DNA from: Planctomycetaceae bacterium
Lineage (GTDB): Bacteria > Planctomycetota > Planctomycetia > Planctomycetales > Planctomycetaceae
Direction: 5' to 3'
Length of the DNA: 38,700 nucleotides
Assembly: GCA_947476295.1 (NCBI GenBank)
Contig: CANJQC010000043.1
Location: 1-38,700 of the forward strand
The position numbers were made by a program, and so were the translations under genes. Position 1 is the first letter of the stretch, and each line of letters begins with the position of its first letter. Under the pieces are notes generated by a model. The model was not told the origin of the DNA. It made no database searches and was given only the letters and a program-made list of their open reading frames with translations. Positions 17,805-26,197 of the stretch are shown here, piece after piece.

Positions 17805-20800
17805 CTACGCGACAGAATCGCTGCTGGTAGGCTGATCCCAGGAATCATCGAGCAATGCATCGGAATCTGAAACCACATTCGCTCCTTCAATACGATGGGG
17901 GTCGCTGGAGTTTGAAGCATCCTGTTCAGGCTTCATCGCATCGTAAGCGACCTTGTGACCGGGCAACCATAACGGTTCAACTTGCTTCTGCTGGAACAGC
18001 TGAGCGATGTGTTCGTGGCAGGTAAAGAACAGCACCTGCTGCCCTTCGCGGGCGACGTCCAACAGACAGTCCGCCGCAGCTTCAGTCCGTTCTTGGTCAA
18101 AGTTGACAAACAAATCGTCCATCACAAGCGGCAGTTCGACACCTCGTTTCGCGAACTCACGCACGAGTGCAAACCGGATAGCAAGAAACAACTGTTCCCG
18201 TGTACCACCGCTGAGTTGTTCCACTCGAAACGTCTGACCATATTCATCGTCAATGCACAGAAAGTCATCTCCCAGCGGTGCCCAGATTCGATGGTAGCGA
18301 CCGGATGTCATGCGGTGCATGTATTCAGACGCCGTCACCAGTGTTCCGGAGATATTTTCCTGTTCAAAGCGGCGACGAATCTGCACGACGGCATCGTGTT
18401 CGATCTGCAAGGCGAACCAGTCTTCCGCTGCGCGGTAGACTTCCGAGGCCACACGAGCTTTCTGGAAAAACTCTGCATGGGAATCACGGCTGGATTCCAG
18501 CAGTCGGATTTCCTGTTTCAAACTGCCCAGCTCTTCGTGATTTCTGTTCAAACGTGATTCAACATCGGCAAGTTCCGAAGTTCGCAGTTGAATCGTCTCC
18601 CGAGCGTTGAGAGGATCGAATCGAATCAAATCGTCCTCCACGATCGCCAGCTCGGTCTCCGCAGATGACGCTTCGAACAATTCCTCGTTGGCTTTCTTCA
18701 GCTGAGATTCAAGTTGAACACGGCGAGTTTCGGACTCCTGCTGCTTAGTCAATTCCTCGCGCGACGAAACGCCTGATCTGGCAAGCACGGCGCTCCGCCG
18801 CAATTCAGCAGCTTCCATCTGATGCTGCGCATGAGATCCATCGCGATGCCGCGCATCGCTGTCCGAAAGCAGCCGATTCTTCTCAGTGCGGTCCCGATCA
18901 TGAGTTTTCAGCTCCTGATGCCATGACGTAAGGACCTCCAGCGGTCGCGTGAAATTCAGCTTCCCGGCATTGGTGAGCCGACTTCCCAGCTGCTCGACTC
19001 GCACTCGCATCGCTTCGAACATCCGCCGCAGGCCTTCAACCTCCGGAGCTGAATTGCGCCATTGCGTAAGCATTTCCCGCACCTCCTGAATGCGGCGCCA
19101 CCAGTCAAATGCCTGCTCAATGCGCACTGTCTCGTCCATCCCCAGTGAAGTCAGCAGCCGACACCATTCCTGTCGCTGCGCGTTGACGGTCTGCTGAGCC
19201 GATTTATACCGGTCTCGCAGCAACTGCAAACGCATACGTCGAGACGCTGTACGCGTCTGTTTGCGCTGCAGCACCTCCAGATCGGCAATGCGTGTCGAAC
19301 AGTCACCAATGCGATCAACCATTTCTGCCGTGGATGATTTCCAATTTTCCGCGTTGTCGTGGCGTCCTGCAAAGCGATCGGCCAGAGACATCTTGGCAAT
19401 GCGTTCCTGGAGCAATCGCAATTGTCGATCAGCCTGCCGAGCTTCGTCCGCAATGTCATCGAGCTTGATACCAACCTTCGCGTCGAAGTTGTTTCGCAGG
19501 CCGTTGCGAACGCCCCACCACATGATGCCTGCGAAACCAAACGCCGCTGCCGCCAAAGCACCGCCGAGGGCGCGGCGTGGTTCCCCGCCAAGGGAGAAAG
19601 TTGCGATCCCGAAAAGACACAGCGCTGCACCGATCCAGCCCATCGTGGTAATCGTCTTATCAACCCAGGCTGGGATCGATTCATCCGTATCGACGCGATC
19701 GATGACTCGACGCACGGTTTGAATTTTCAACGCCAGTTGTTCTTCCTGGAGTCGCAGGCGTCCGAGATTCTCAAGTTCCTTTAGCCGCGTCTGTTCGAGA
19801 TCAATCGCTTCCGATACTGGAATCCCGACAACGTCCAACTGCGTGTTGAGCTCCACCAGCTCCCTCTGGCTGCGCCTGGTCATGCTCCGCAGCCAGCGTC
19901 GGAGTTTGCCACGCCGCTGAAGTGCATCCTGATAGCTTCGCGCGGCTTCAAGCAGACGATGATGAGCCGCCGGTGAAGTGTCAACAGAATTCAGACGTTC
20001 AACCGACCAGCCGTTGCCGAGTTGCGTCATCTGATGATTGAGTTCACGCCTTAATTCGGATGAACGGTCTTCTGCATTCCGAATTTGTTCTTCTATCTGA
20101 CGCAGCCAGTCGCTTTGATCGACAAGACTTTGAATCGCGTATCTCTCTTTGTCGAACATCTGATCGGTCTGCAGTCGTTCGGCCTGAGATCGCAGCTGAG
20201 CCGCCTGTTCAGTCAGTTTATCGCGGCGGCTGGAAGCTTCCTGAATGTCCTTTTCAGCTGCGGTAAACAGTTTCAAGGCCTCGGTCGGATTGGTGGGCAC
20301 CACCGGCAGCCGGGACTGTTCTTCCTGCAGATTCCTGATGCGTTTCCACGGCTTGTGACAATTCTGAAGAAATCGCAGACCATGCAATTCGTTGTTGACA
20401 ACGCCTTCCCGCTTCTGAAGCTCTTCGATCTCCAGAAGCAGCTCCTGACGCCGCCGCGTCAGTTTGGCATGTTTATCGCGGGCCAACCCGGAGTTGCGAC
20501 GACTGCCCGACATACTCGCGTACTTATCGAACAATTCCGGAATTCCACCAGACCGATTGTCCTCAGCAAACATCGACGTACGTCGTGCCTTCACGTCGGC
20601 GAGTGCATCTAAAATCTGTCGCCCCTGTGGCCCAAGCGACAAACCATAGATGTACTCAGCTACCTGGTGCGTTCCCAGAGTCGCCAGTTGCTGCAGCTCG
20701 CGGACACCGACGGCAAAGATGTCAGCGTAAACTTCTTCGCTGGTGCCTGACAGAATGTTGTTCAGCGCGGCACTCTTTTCAATGCCTTCCTGACCGCCGG

Positions 20801-21095
20801 AAATTCTCAGACGACCGCGACCCGTGAGTTCAGCACGGCGATGAATTCGCCATGTGCGACCGCCATGCTCACACCGCACGGCTCCACGCCAAGGCTGTTC
20901 CGCGTCCGGGCCATGAAATGCCGGTTCTGTAGCCAGCGGTTCGTACCCGTACAGAGTCGATCGAATAAAACGCATCAGCGTCGTTTTACCGGCCTCATTG
21001 GGACCGTAGATGACGTTGAGCCCTTTCGGATCAAGACGCAGCAACAGATTGCGCCAAATGCGAAAGCGATCGATGTCTATTTCAGTCAGCTTCAT
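17805..21095 (-). CDS. YhaN/SbcC-like AAA ATPase with central membrane hairpin
   Basis: The protein has 1096 aa. The N-terminus carries Walker A G-P-N-E-A-G-K-T-T (31-39) after V-I-Y, as in RecF/SMC/Rad50-like ATPases. Residues about 170-450 and 560-960 are coiled coil. Near 470-530 two hydrophobic segments (TMGWIGAALCLFGIATFSLGG and ALGGALAAAAFGFAGIMWWGV) mirror the membrane hairpin of Bacillus YhaN. The C-terminus has L-S-G-G-T-R-E-Q-L (ABC signature) and L-P-L-V-M-D-D-L-F-V-N-F-D (Walker B). The start has AAAGGA six bases upstream. It follows the phosphoesterase-like gene by 42 bp, the usual YhaO-YhaN order. Role: DNA-end or chromosome processing, by family analogy. Confidence 0.9.
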   Translation of the reverse strand: MKLTEIDIDRFRIWRNLLLRLDPKGLNVIYGPNEAGKTTLMRFIRSTLYGYEPLATEPAFHGPDAEQPWRGAVRCEHGGRTWRIHRRAELTGRGRLRISGGQEGIEKSAALNNILSGTSEEVYADIFAVGVRELQQLATLGTHQVAEYIYGLSLGPQGRQILDALADVKARRTSMFAEDNRSGGIPELFDKYASMSGSRRNSGLARDKHAKLTRRRQELLLEIEELQKREGVVNNELHGLRFLQNCHKPWKRIRNLQEEQSRLPVVPTNPTEALKLFTAAEKDIQEASSRRDKLTEQAAQLRSQAERLQTDQMFDKERYAIQSLVDQSDWLRQIEEQIRNAEDRSSELRRELNHQMTQLGNGWSVERLNSVDTSPAAHHRLLEAARSYQDALQRRGKLRRWLRSMTRRSQRELVELNTQLDVVGIPVSEAIDLEQTRLKELENLGRLRLQEEQLALKIQTVRRVIDRVDTDESIPAWVDKTITTMGWIGAALCLFGIATFSLGGEPRRALGGALAAAAFGFAGIMWWGVRNGLRNNFDAKVGIKLDDIADEARQADRQLRLLQERIAKMSLADRFAGRHDNAENWKSSTAEMVDRIGDCSTRIADLEVLQRKQTRTASRRMRLQLLRDRYKSAQQTVNAQRQEWCRLLTSLGMDETVRIEQAFDWWRRIQEVREMLTQWRNSAPEVEGLRRMFEAMRVRVEQLGSRLTNAGKLNFTRPLEVLTSWHQELKTHDRDRTEKNRLLSDSDARHRDGSHAQHQMEAAELRRSAVLARSGVSSREELTKQQESETRRVQLESQLKKANEELFEASSAETELAIVEDDLIRFDPLNARETIQLRTSELADVESRLNRNHEELGSLKQEIRLLESSRDSHAEFFQKARVASEVYRAAEDWFALQIEHDAVVQIRRRFEQENISGTLVTASEYMHRMTSGRYHRIWAPLGDDFLCIDDEYGQTFRVEQLSGGTREQLFLAIRFALVREFAKRGVELPLVMDDLFVNFDQERTEAAADCLLDVAREGQQVLFFTCHEHIAQLFQQKQVEPLWLPGHKVAYDAMKPEQDASNSSDPHRIEGANVVSDSDALLDDSWDQPTSSDSVA

Positions 21096-21137
21096 GCCAA
21101 ATTCCTTTGGTAGACCGCTCTTCCTGTAACCCCGTGT

Positions 21138-22823
21138 TCAGTCATCGAATTCCTCCTCAGCGTCGTCATCATCGACGTATTCAGATTCAAAGTCTGCGGC
21201 GCTGTCAAGGTTGCCAGCAAGTTTGCTCGCCCCGGATTCACTCTGATCTGCATCGACGTCATCAAGCAAATCTACGTCGCCCGATTCGTCGTCGGTCATG
21301 CCAAAGTTCGGTACAAACCATGTTGCCCCGTCAGTCCGCAGCCTTGCCAAAATCTGTTCCGGATCAATCGATGGCAACAAGGAAGTTAATCGCTGCTTCC
21401 ACCCGGTGGTGAGTTCTCTGTTGGTGTCGATCAAAGTCTGGAGGGCATCGTCTGTGAGAACTCGGGGCCGCCCCGCGATCTGTAGATACTGATCGGCGAG
21501 GGACGTCGGTGGATCGCCCAGCGGCCAAGCGCTGGGGAATGACCGAATGTCGTGCAAGAGTCGAATTGTGCGACCGCTGAGTTTGAGTTCATCAAGTTCC
21601 ACTGCTGCTGCGCCGTCCAGATCATTGCGAGCCAGTTGCTGCAGCACGGGTAACGCACCGCGCAGAATCCACTGCACCGACCAGATGCGGTCGGCTGCTC
21701 CAGGTTTCTGTCCCAGCAATAGTGTCTTCATCTGCTGCAGTATCGATGACAGATTGGTATGCGATGCGACGTTGACTTCAATCTGTTTCCAATCGACACA
21801 ACTGGAATCGACAGAAGAAATCCGAATCTCGCCCGATTCCGAAACCTCAACCAGCGAGCATGCGCCGCCGGAGGCTTCCATCTGACTGCGTGGTTGTGTG
21901 GTGCCGGGACAGTGAATAACGCCCTCATCCCGCCATAGCGTCGTGCGCGCCAGCTCTCCGGTCAGTGCCAGAAAATTCAATTGACCCTCGTGCAGCATTT
22001 CATCGACGTATCGAATAAATCCCGGATCAAGCGATGGATGTGCGTCGGACGGTCCGGCTTCCAAAGTTTCCAGAGATCGCTTTATACTTCGACGACCGGC
22101 GTCGGCTGCTTTACGGGGTTGTTCGCCATTTTCGGCATCGATCGAACGCCACACGCGAGTCGATTCATCGTCGTCGGAATCGGCCGACGAAGTGGGTCCG
22201 TTGATTTGCTCGCCTGACACTAGGTTCTGCAGCGACGCAGCGAGCGTTTCGTCGGACGCTGAAGCAGCCATCGCCGCCATCCGTCGAGATTCTTCATATT
22301 TCGCTTTGCTCACCACGCCGATACGAAACGGCTTAATGCCGTCACTGCCTTTGGCGAGCACGCGAATGCCAAACGCATCCGCTTCACCAAACCACATGGA
22401 CGACGAAAGCGTCGTGGCAAGACGATCTCTGACGTATAGTTCCTCAGGTTCGGGGTTTGAGCTATAACAAACAACAACGTTGTCGGGCATCTCGGGAATT
22501 GCACGCCAAGCTTCGGGCGGATCTGAATCGCCAGGAAGCACGAAGACCTGAATATCGTGTTCCGCAAGTCGTTTGACACCCCTTAGCAGAGTCAATCGTG
22601 CGCGAAGACTGCGATCAGCTTCGACAAACACGTTGCCGGACAAAAGCAGAAAATCAACATCGTGACGGACGGACGCTTCGATGACTTCTTCAAATGCGTG
22701 CAACGTGGCATCTTCAAATGCAAATCGCAGCTCGTCGGTCAGACTTTCCGCAGTTTGTACACTCACAGGAACATCCAGCCGAATATTGGCAGCATGAATA
22801 AATCGTTGCGGTTCAAACGCCAT
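21138..22823 (-). CDS. YhaO/SbcD-like metallophosphoesterase homologue lacking metal ligands
   Basis: The protein has 561 aa; ATG at 22823 is preferred, with GGGAG eight bases upstream. The fold is recognisable: F-I-H-A-A-N-I-R-L-D at 8-17, L-L-L-S-G-N-V-F at 59-66, V-F-V-L-P-G-D-S-D at 93-101, and F-L-A-L-T-G-E-L-A-R at 284-293. In active SbcD/YhaO enzymes these read D-x-H, G-D, G-N-H-D and G-H-x-H; here they are N-x-R, G-N, G-D-S-D and G-E-L-A. Nearly all Mn-binding residues are therefore replaced. The tail (about 520-561) is very acidic. It is the first gene of the pair with YhaN. It is probably a structural or regulatory pseudoenzyme rather than a nuclease, but the frame is intact, which argues against simple decay. 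Confidence 0.82.
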   Translation of the reverse strand: MAFEPQRFIHAANIRLDVPVSVQTAESLTDELRFAFEDATLHAFEEVIEASVRHDVDFLLLSGNVFVEADRSLRARLTLLRGVKRLAEHDIQVFVLPGDSDPPEAWRAIPEMPDNVVVCYSSNPEPEELYVRDRLATTLSSSMWFGEADAFGIRVLAKGSDGIKPFRIGVVSKAKYEESRRMAAMAASASDETLAASLQNLVSGEQINGPTSSADSDDDESTRVWRSIDAENGEQPRKAADAGRRSIKRSLETLEAGPSDAHPSLDPGFIRYVDEMLHEGQLNFLALTGELARTTLWRDEGVIHCPGTTQPRSQMEASGGACSLVEVSESGEIRISSVDSSCVDWKQIEVNVASHTNLSSILQQMKTLLLGQKPGAADRIWSVQWILRGALPVLQQLARNDLDGAAAVELDELKLSGRTIRLLHDIRSFPSAWPLGDPPTSLADQYLQIAGRPRVLTDDALQTLIDTNRELTTGWKQRLTSLLPSIDPEQILARLRTDGATWFVPNFGMTDDESGDVDLLDDVDADQSESGASKLAGNLDSAADFESEYVDDDDAEEEFDD

Positions 22824-23225
22824 CAATCAGACTCCCTTCCGACATCCAAAACAGCGGACGATTGCATCCTGATTCCTGAAGAATTCGCTCAATACGAACA
22901 GACGTCGAGCAACATTCAGCGGAATTCAATCCATAAATTGATGGCACGTCACGAAGGTTCGGTAAGCTGCCAGTGACTGCGAAGTCTAATGAACCTGCGA
23001 ACCTGGGGAAAGCCTTCCCGTCTGGCAGAATTAGTACTTTTTTTGACTTCGCCCTGCAGCGGCATCGCCGTGAAGCATCCTGGACTGCCATTCACGCAGG
23101 GAACGGTCGGCCTTGCCTTGCAGTGAAACCTTTTCGATATTTTCGCTACAATCATGACAGAAGTGAAATGCACGAAACATCAAATGGAATGTCCATCCGA
23201 TTGACGATGTCAGTGAAGGTCCGAT
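22824..23225. other. Spacer between divergent yhaO-like and xer genes
   Basis: No gene is recognised. A possible rightward -10 (TACAAT, 23147-23152) has only a weak -35 about 17 bp upstream. The leftward promoter of the yhaO/yhaN pair should also lie here, but no clear boxes are seen. Confidence 0.3.
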
Positions 23226-23338
23226 AAGAGCCGCGGCTCTTCCCGGCAATCTTTTGTAAGAATACCGTTTTCGAACGGTTTCCAGCTGTCGCCGTCATCG
23301 TTCATTCCCCCTCTGAACAGTGACGGCGACTTTTTTTT
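23226..23338 (+). ncRNA. Structured leader or small RNA ending in an intrinsic terminator
   Basis: Three consecutive hairpins are visible: AAGAGCCGCGGCTCTT (23226-23241, palindrome), ACCGTT-TTCG-AACGGT (23264-23279, UUCG tetraloop), and a terminator (23288-23338). Together they look like the 3' part of a structured transcript whose 5' end may be near 23159. It could be a free small RNA or an attenuating leader of the recombinase gene that starts 13 bases after the U-run. No known RNA family was recognised. Confidence 0.4.
23288..23338 (+). terminator. Strong rho-independent terminator just upstream of xer
   Basis: GTCGCCGTCA (23288-23297) and TGACGGCGAC (23321-23330) form a perfect 10-bp GC-rich stem followed at once by eight T (23331-23338). 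It faces the recombinase gene, whose ATG is at 23352. Confidence 0.85.
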
Positions 23339-23351
23339 GCAGAACGAATCT

Positions 23352-24308
23352 ATGACGCGCCGCAAACGTCCTCCTGAAGGCCGTTCGTTTGCAGTCTCAA
23401 CCTTTCGAGATCCTGCGAGCTGGCTTCCTGGTTTTATTACCTACCTGGACGCTGAATGCGGCATGGCGCAGAACACGCTAGTCGCGTATCGTCATGATCT
23501 GGAACGATTTTTTGCATGGAATCGCGACACTGGTAAAGTTGGAATTCACGACATTGGCGTCCCTACGATCACTGCGTTCCTCGACTTCCTGCAGAACCTG
23601 GGGCTTGCTGCAAGCAGTGTCGGACGCAATCTTGTCGCAGTGCGAATGTACTTCCGTTTTCTGATGCTGGAGGGTGTCGTTGCGGAGAGCACGGTTGATC
23701 TTGTAAGTTCACCCAAACTCTGGGAACGCCTCCCGAAAGTTCTAAGTCCGGAGATGGTCGATGCATTGTTGATGGCACCGATTGGCTCGGTCGATCGGTA
23801 TTACCTTCGCGACCGTGCGTTGCTGGCCGTCATGTACGCGACTGGCTGCCGTGTTTCGGAAGTTGTGGGGTTGAAGCAGCAGGACGTGCAGTTAGCCGAA
23901 AACTATTGCCGCTGTACAGGCAAAGGGAACAAGCAACGACTTGTCTCACTGAATCCCGTTGCCACCAACGCGATACGAAAGTACCTCGACCTTGAACGCC
24001 CCGACCTGGTAACGGTGGCTGGAATCGAGAGCGGGTATCTGTTTCTAACTCGCAGCGGCCGGATCATGAATCGCGAATCTGTCTGGGGACTAGTACAGCG
24101 GTATTCCGCCCGCGTCGGATGTGCACGGGAAGTCAGTCCGCATACGTTGCGGCACAGTTTTGCCACGCACTTACTTGCAGGCGGTGCGGATATCCGAGCC
24201 CTCCAAGAAATGCTGGGGCACTCCAGTATCCGCACCACGCAGGTTTATACACACGTCGAACACAGCCGACTGAAGTCTGTTCACAAGCAATGTCATCCGC
24301 GCGGCTAA
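23352..24308 (+). CDS. xerD: Tyrosine recombinase XerC/XerD type
   Basis: The protein has 318 aa from the ATG (an upstream TTG at 23337 overlaps the terminator U-run and is less likely). The N-terminal SAM-like DNA-binding domain (…FITYLDAECGMAQNTLVAYRHDLERFFAW…) is followed by the catalytic domain. The active-site residues are R in T-G-C-R-V-S-E, K in T-G-K-G-N-K-Q-R, H-x-x-R in H-T-L-R-H-S-F-A-T-H-L-L, H in L-G-H-S-S-I, and nucleophile Y in Q-V-Y-T-H-V. The length is typical for Xer. It would resolve chromosome dimers at dif; XerD versus XerC cannot be fixed without comparison. No Shine-Dalgarno is evident. Its TAA interlocks with the stop of the convergent dehydrogenase gene. Confidence 0.92.
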   Translation: MTRRKRPPEGRSFAVSTFRDPASWLPGFITYLDAECGMAQNTLVAYRHDLERFFAWNRDTGKVGIHDIGVPTITAFLDFLQNLGLAASSVGRNLVAVRMYFRFLMLEGVVAESTVDLVSSPKLWERLPKVLSPEMVDALLMAPIGSVDRYYLRDRALLAVMYATGCRVSEVVGLKQQDVQLAENYCRCTGKGNKQRLVSLNPVATNAIRKYLDLERPDLVTVAGIESGYLFLTRSGRIMNRESVWGLVQRYSARVGCAREVSPHTLRHSFATHLLAGGADIRALQEMLGHSSIRTTQVYTHVEHSRLKSVHKQCHPRG

Positions 24309-25543
24309 TTCGCATCAACCCCTGAGCGGAATCGGAACAGGCTGCCGAAGGGGGTGGTGAAGTAGAGGTCGCCGGTCTCGTCTTCACCAAAACTCATCAC
24401 AGGCAGCTTGTCGCCGGTCAGTGAGTAATTCGCAATGACGCTGCCTGCCGCTTCGTCGTAGTCAAGTGCCCAAAGAAGCCCGGTGACGTAGTCGGCATAG
24501 ACGTACTTGCCGACCAGTTCAGGCACGCGAGTTCCTCGGTAGACCGATCCGCCGGTGATCGATTTTCCAATGTCGTGATGGTACTCCAAGATTGGGTCGA
24601 TGAGATCCGGACGGACAGCGTCGTTGCCGTCCGGGCGGAACCAGTGCTTCGCTTCACGAATGTTCCAGCCATAGTTTCCGCCGGACTTGATAATGTCAAT
24701 TTCTTCCCACAAACCCTGACCGACGTCACCGGCCCACAGTAATCCTGTCTTGCGATCGAACGCCATCCGCCAGACATTGCGCAGTCCGTAGGCGTAAATC
24801 TCTTCGCGAACGGGAATCATTTTCCCACGCGGACCAGCCGGAACGGTTTTGCCGATAAAAGGATTGTCCTTCGGTATGGCGTAGTTAATGCCATCGGCCT
24901 TATGGTCGATATCGATTCGCAGAATTGACCCGAGCAAAGTTGTCAGGTTCTGACCATTTCCATTCGGGTCATTGCCGCTTCCACCGTCACCGAGCGCGAT
25001 GTAAAGGAAACCGTCGTCGCCAAACAAAATCGTTCCGCCGTTATGATTCCAGAATGGTTGTGGCACGCGAAGTATGACCTCCTCAGACGCCGGATCTGCG
25101 ACATTGGGATTGTCCTTTGATACGCGAAACCGCGAAATCTTTGACAACAGGTCCGCTTCCGCTGATGTGTAATACAGGAAGAACTCGCCGTTCTGCTTGA
25201 ACTTCGGATGAAAGGCAAACCCCAGCAGCCCTTCCTCGTTTCGATTGTCCGCGTAAACACAGCGTTCGTCGATGTCAAGAAACACGGTCGCTTCCTCGGC
25301 GTCCTGATTGTTTTCGAAAACCTTGATGATTCCTTCCTGCTCCGCCACAAACACTCGGTTGCTGCCGTCTCCAGCGTGAGTCACCACGATTGGACGATTG
25401 AATTCCAGATTCGGAAATGCACGTTCGGTGCTCACAGCCAGTGGTGTGTCCGCAACAGAATCACCGGCGATCACGGCAGCGTCATGCAGACAACCCGACA
25501 GCACCCGGATTCCGAAAATTACACTCGCCAGCACTCGCTTCAC
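24305..25543 (-). CDS. Glucose/sorbosone dehydrogenase-fold lipoprotein (PQQ-type beta-propeller)
   Basis: The GTG at 25543 is the chosen start because AAAGGAGA sits five bases upstream; this gives 412 aa. The N-terminus (MKRVLASVIFGIRVLSGC) ends in a lipobox L-S-G-C, so the mature protein should be a lipoprotein. The propeller motifs are clear: F-V-A-E-Q-E-G-I-I-K-V-F, G-L-L-G-F-A-F-H-P-K-F, N-H-N-G-G-T-I-L-F-G-D-D-G-F-L-Y-I-A-L-G-D-G-G-S, Y-A-Y-G-L-R-N-V-W-R-M-A-F-D and W-A-G-D-V-G-Q. These include the catalytic H in N-H-N-G-G and the R of G-L-R-N-x-W. The family oxidises aldoses with PQQ, but many planctomycete members have unknown substrates. The stop (TAG, 24305-24307) overlaps the xer stop. 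Confidence 0.9.
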   Translation of the reverse strand: MKRVLASVIFGIRVLSGCLHDAAVIAGDSVADTPLAVSTERAFPNLEFNRPIVVTHAGDGSNRVFVAEQEGIIKVFENNQDAEEATVFLDIDERCVYADNRNEEGLLGFAFHPKFKQNGEFFLYYTSAEADLLSKISRFRVSKDNPNVADPASEEVILRVPQPFWNHNGGTILFGDDGFLYIALGDGGSGNDPNGNGQNLTTLLGSILRIDIDHKADGINYAIPKDNPFIGKTVPAGPRGKMIPVREEIYAYGLRNVWRMAFDRKTGLLWAGDVGQGLWEEIDIIKSGGNYGWNIREAKHWFRPDGNDAVRPDLIDPILEYHHDIGKSITGGSVYRGTRVPELVGKYVYADYVTGLLWALDYDEAAGSVIANYSLTGDKLPVMSFGEDETGDLYFTTPFGSLFRFRSGVDAN

Positions 25544-25548
25544 AGCGT

Positions 25549-25556
25549 TCTCCTTT
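25549..25556 (-). promoter_or_regulatory. Ribosome binding site deciding the GTG start
   Basis: AAAGGAGA is close to the perfect anti-16S complement and lies five bases from GTG 25543. It excludes the longer frame that starts at 25666. Confidence 0.8.
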
Positions 25557-25909
25557 AAAACTGCTTTGATCAGAACGGACGCCCGAGGACAGAAGCCGCA
25601 GACGTTGAGCCTAAACAACTTTGAAACCATCAGATTGTAGGCTTGTCCTGTAGAGGAGGAAGTCAACGCGGTGCAAGAAAGTCACTGAACAGAGACAACC
25701 ATGGAATCAGGTCAGGTCACCAGGGCGTGGCCCAGAAACAAGAATGTAAATCGTGCGTACAGGAACATGAATATCCGCTTCTATCGATGGCAGGACTCAG
25801 TGTGTCAGAGAAATGCGAGTGGGCGGAGCGACTTCACCTGCCTGGGAAAACCTGCAGCATTGCGCACGACACGATTGAAATCGCGGCATCATCTCGGGGC
25901 CCAATTTCC

Positions 25910-25920
25910 GTGAAATGTTG
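25910..25920 (+). promoter_or_regulatory. Candidate DeoR operator, copy 1 (GTGAAATGTTG)
   Basis: This 11-mer recurs exactly at 26006-26016, 96 bp away. DeoR-family regulators commonly bind repeated sites in front of their own operon and can loop DNA between distant sites. Confidence 0.4.
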
Positions 25921-26005
25921 GTCATTTTTTCTTTTGCCGACTGAAATAAAAAATTCTGGATTCCAATCCTCCTGAATATGCAGATCGCAGGGGTCACTGA
26001 ATTCT

Positions 26006-26016
26006 GTGAAATGTTG
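26006..26016 (+). promoter_or_regulatory. Candidate DeoR operator, copy 2 (GTGAAATGTTG)
   Basis: This is the second exact copy, ending five bases before the TTGACA box at 26021. A protein bound here would contact the -35 region. Confidence 0.4.
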
Positions 26017-26020
26017 ACTT

Positions 26021-26052
26021 TTGACAACACGCTCGCGGAAACGTGATAGGCT
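26021..26052 (+). promoter_or_regulatory. Candidate promoter of the BMC operon
   Basis: A perfect TTGACA lies at 26021-26026. The -10 is poorly defined: TGATAG at 17 bp or TAGGCT at 20 bp spacing. The leader to the DeoR ATG would be about 140 nt. Confidence 0.4.
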
Positions 26053-26197
26053 ATTTAAGCAGAACAGAATAGGACACATGCAAAGTTTGGATAGCAATCT
26101 TTCATAATCTTTCTTTTCTACGACTGTATTTGTTGCACAAATAGCCAGTTACGGTCATATTAAAACGCATAGTGAGAGTTTCTGTGGCGGAACTTAG

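Larger units (their letters stand above)
25557..26197. other. Divergent regulatory spacer upstream of the BMC operon
   Basis: The 641 bases hold no recognisable gene. They must contain the leftward promoter of the lipoprotein gene and the rightward promoter of the DeoR/BMC operon. Two copies of an 11-bp direct repeat and a TTGACA box occur in the last 300 bases and are listed separately. AT content rises sharply from 25905 on, as expected for a promoter region. Confidence 0.5.

Noticed and set aside
23141-23338. Known RNA classes (6S, SRP, RNase P, tmRNA) for the xer leader
   Set aside because: None of the conserved sequence blocks of these RNAs could be found; only generic hairpins and a terminator are present.
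25701-25913. AGGTCAGGTC near 25709 as part of an SRP RNA
   Set aside because: The conserved GGAAGGAAGCAGC part of the SRP domain is missing and no long hairpin forms around it.
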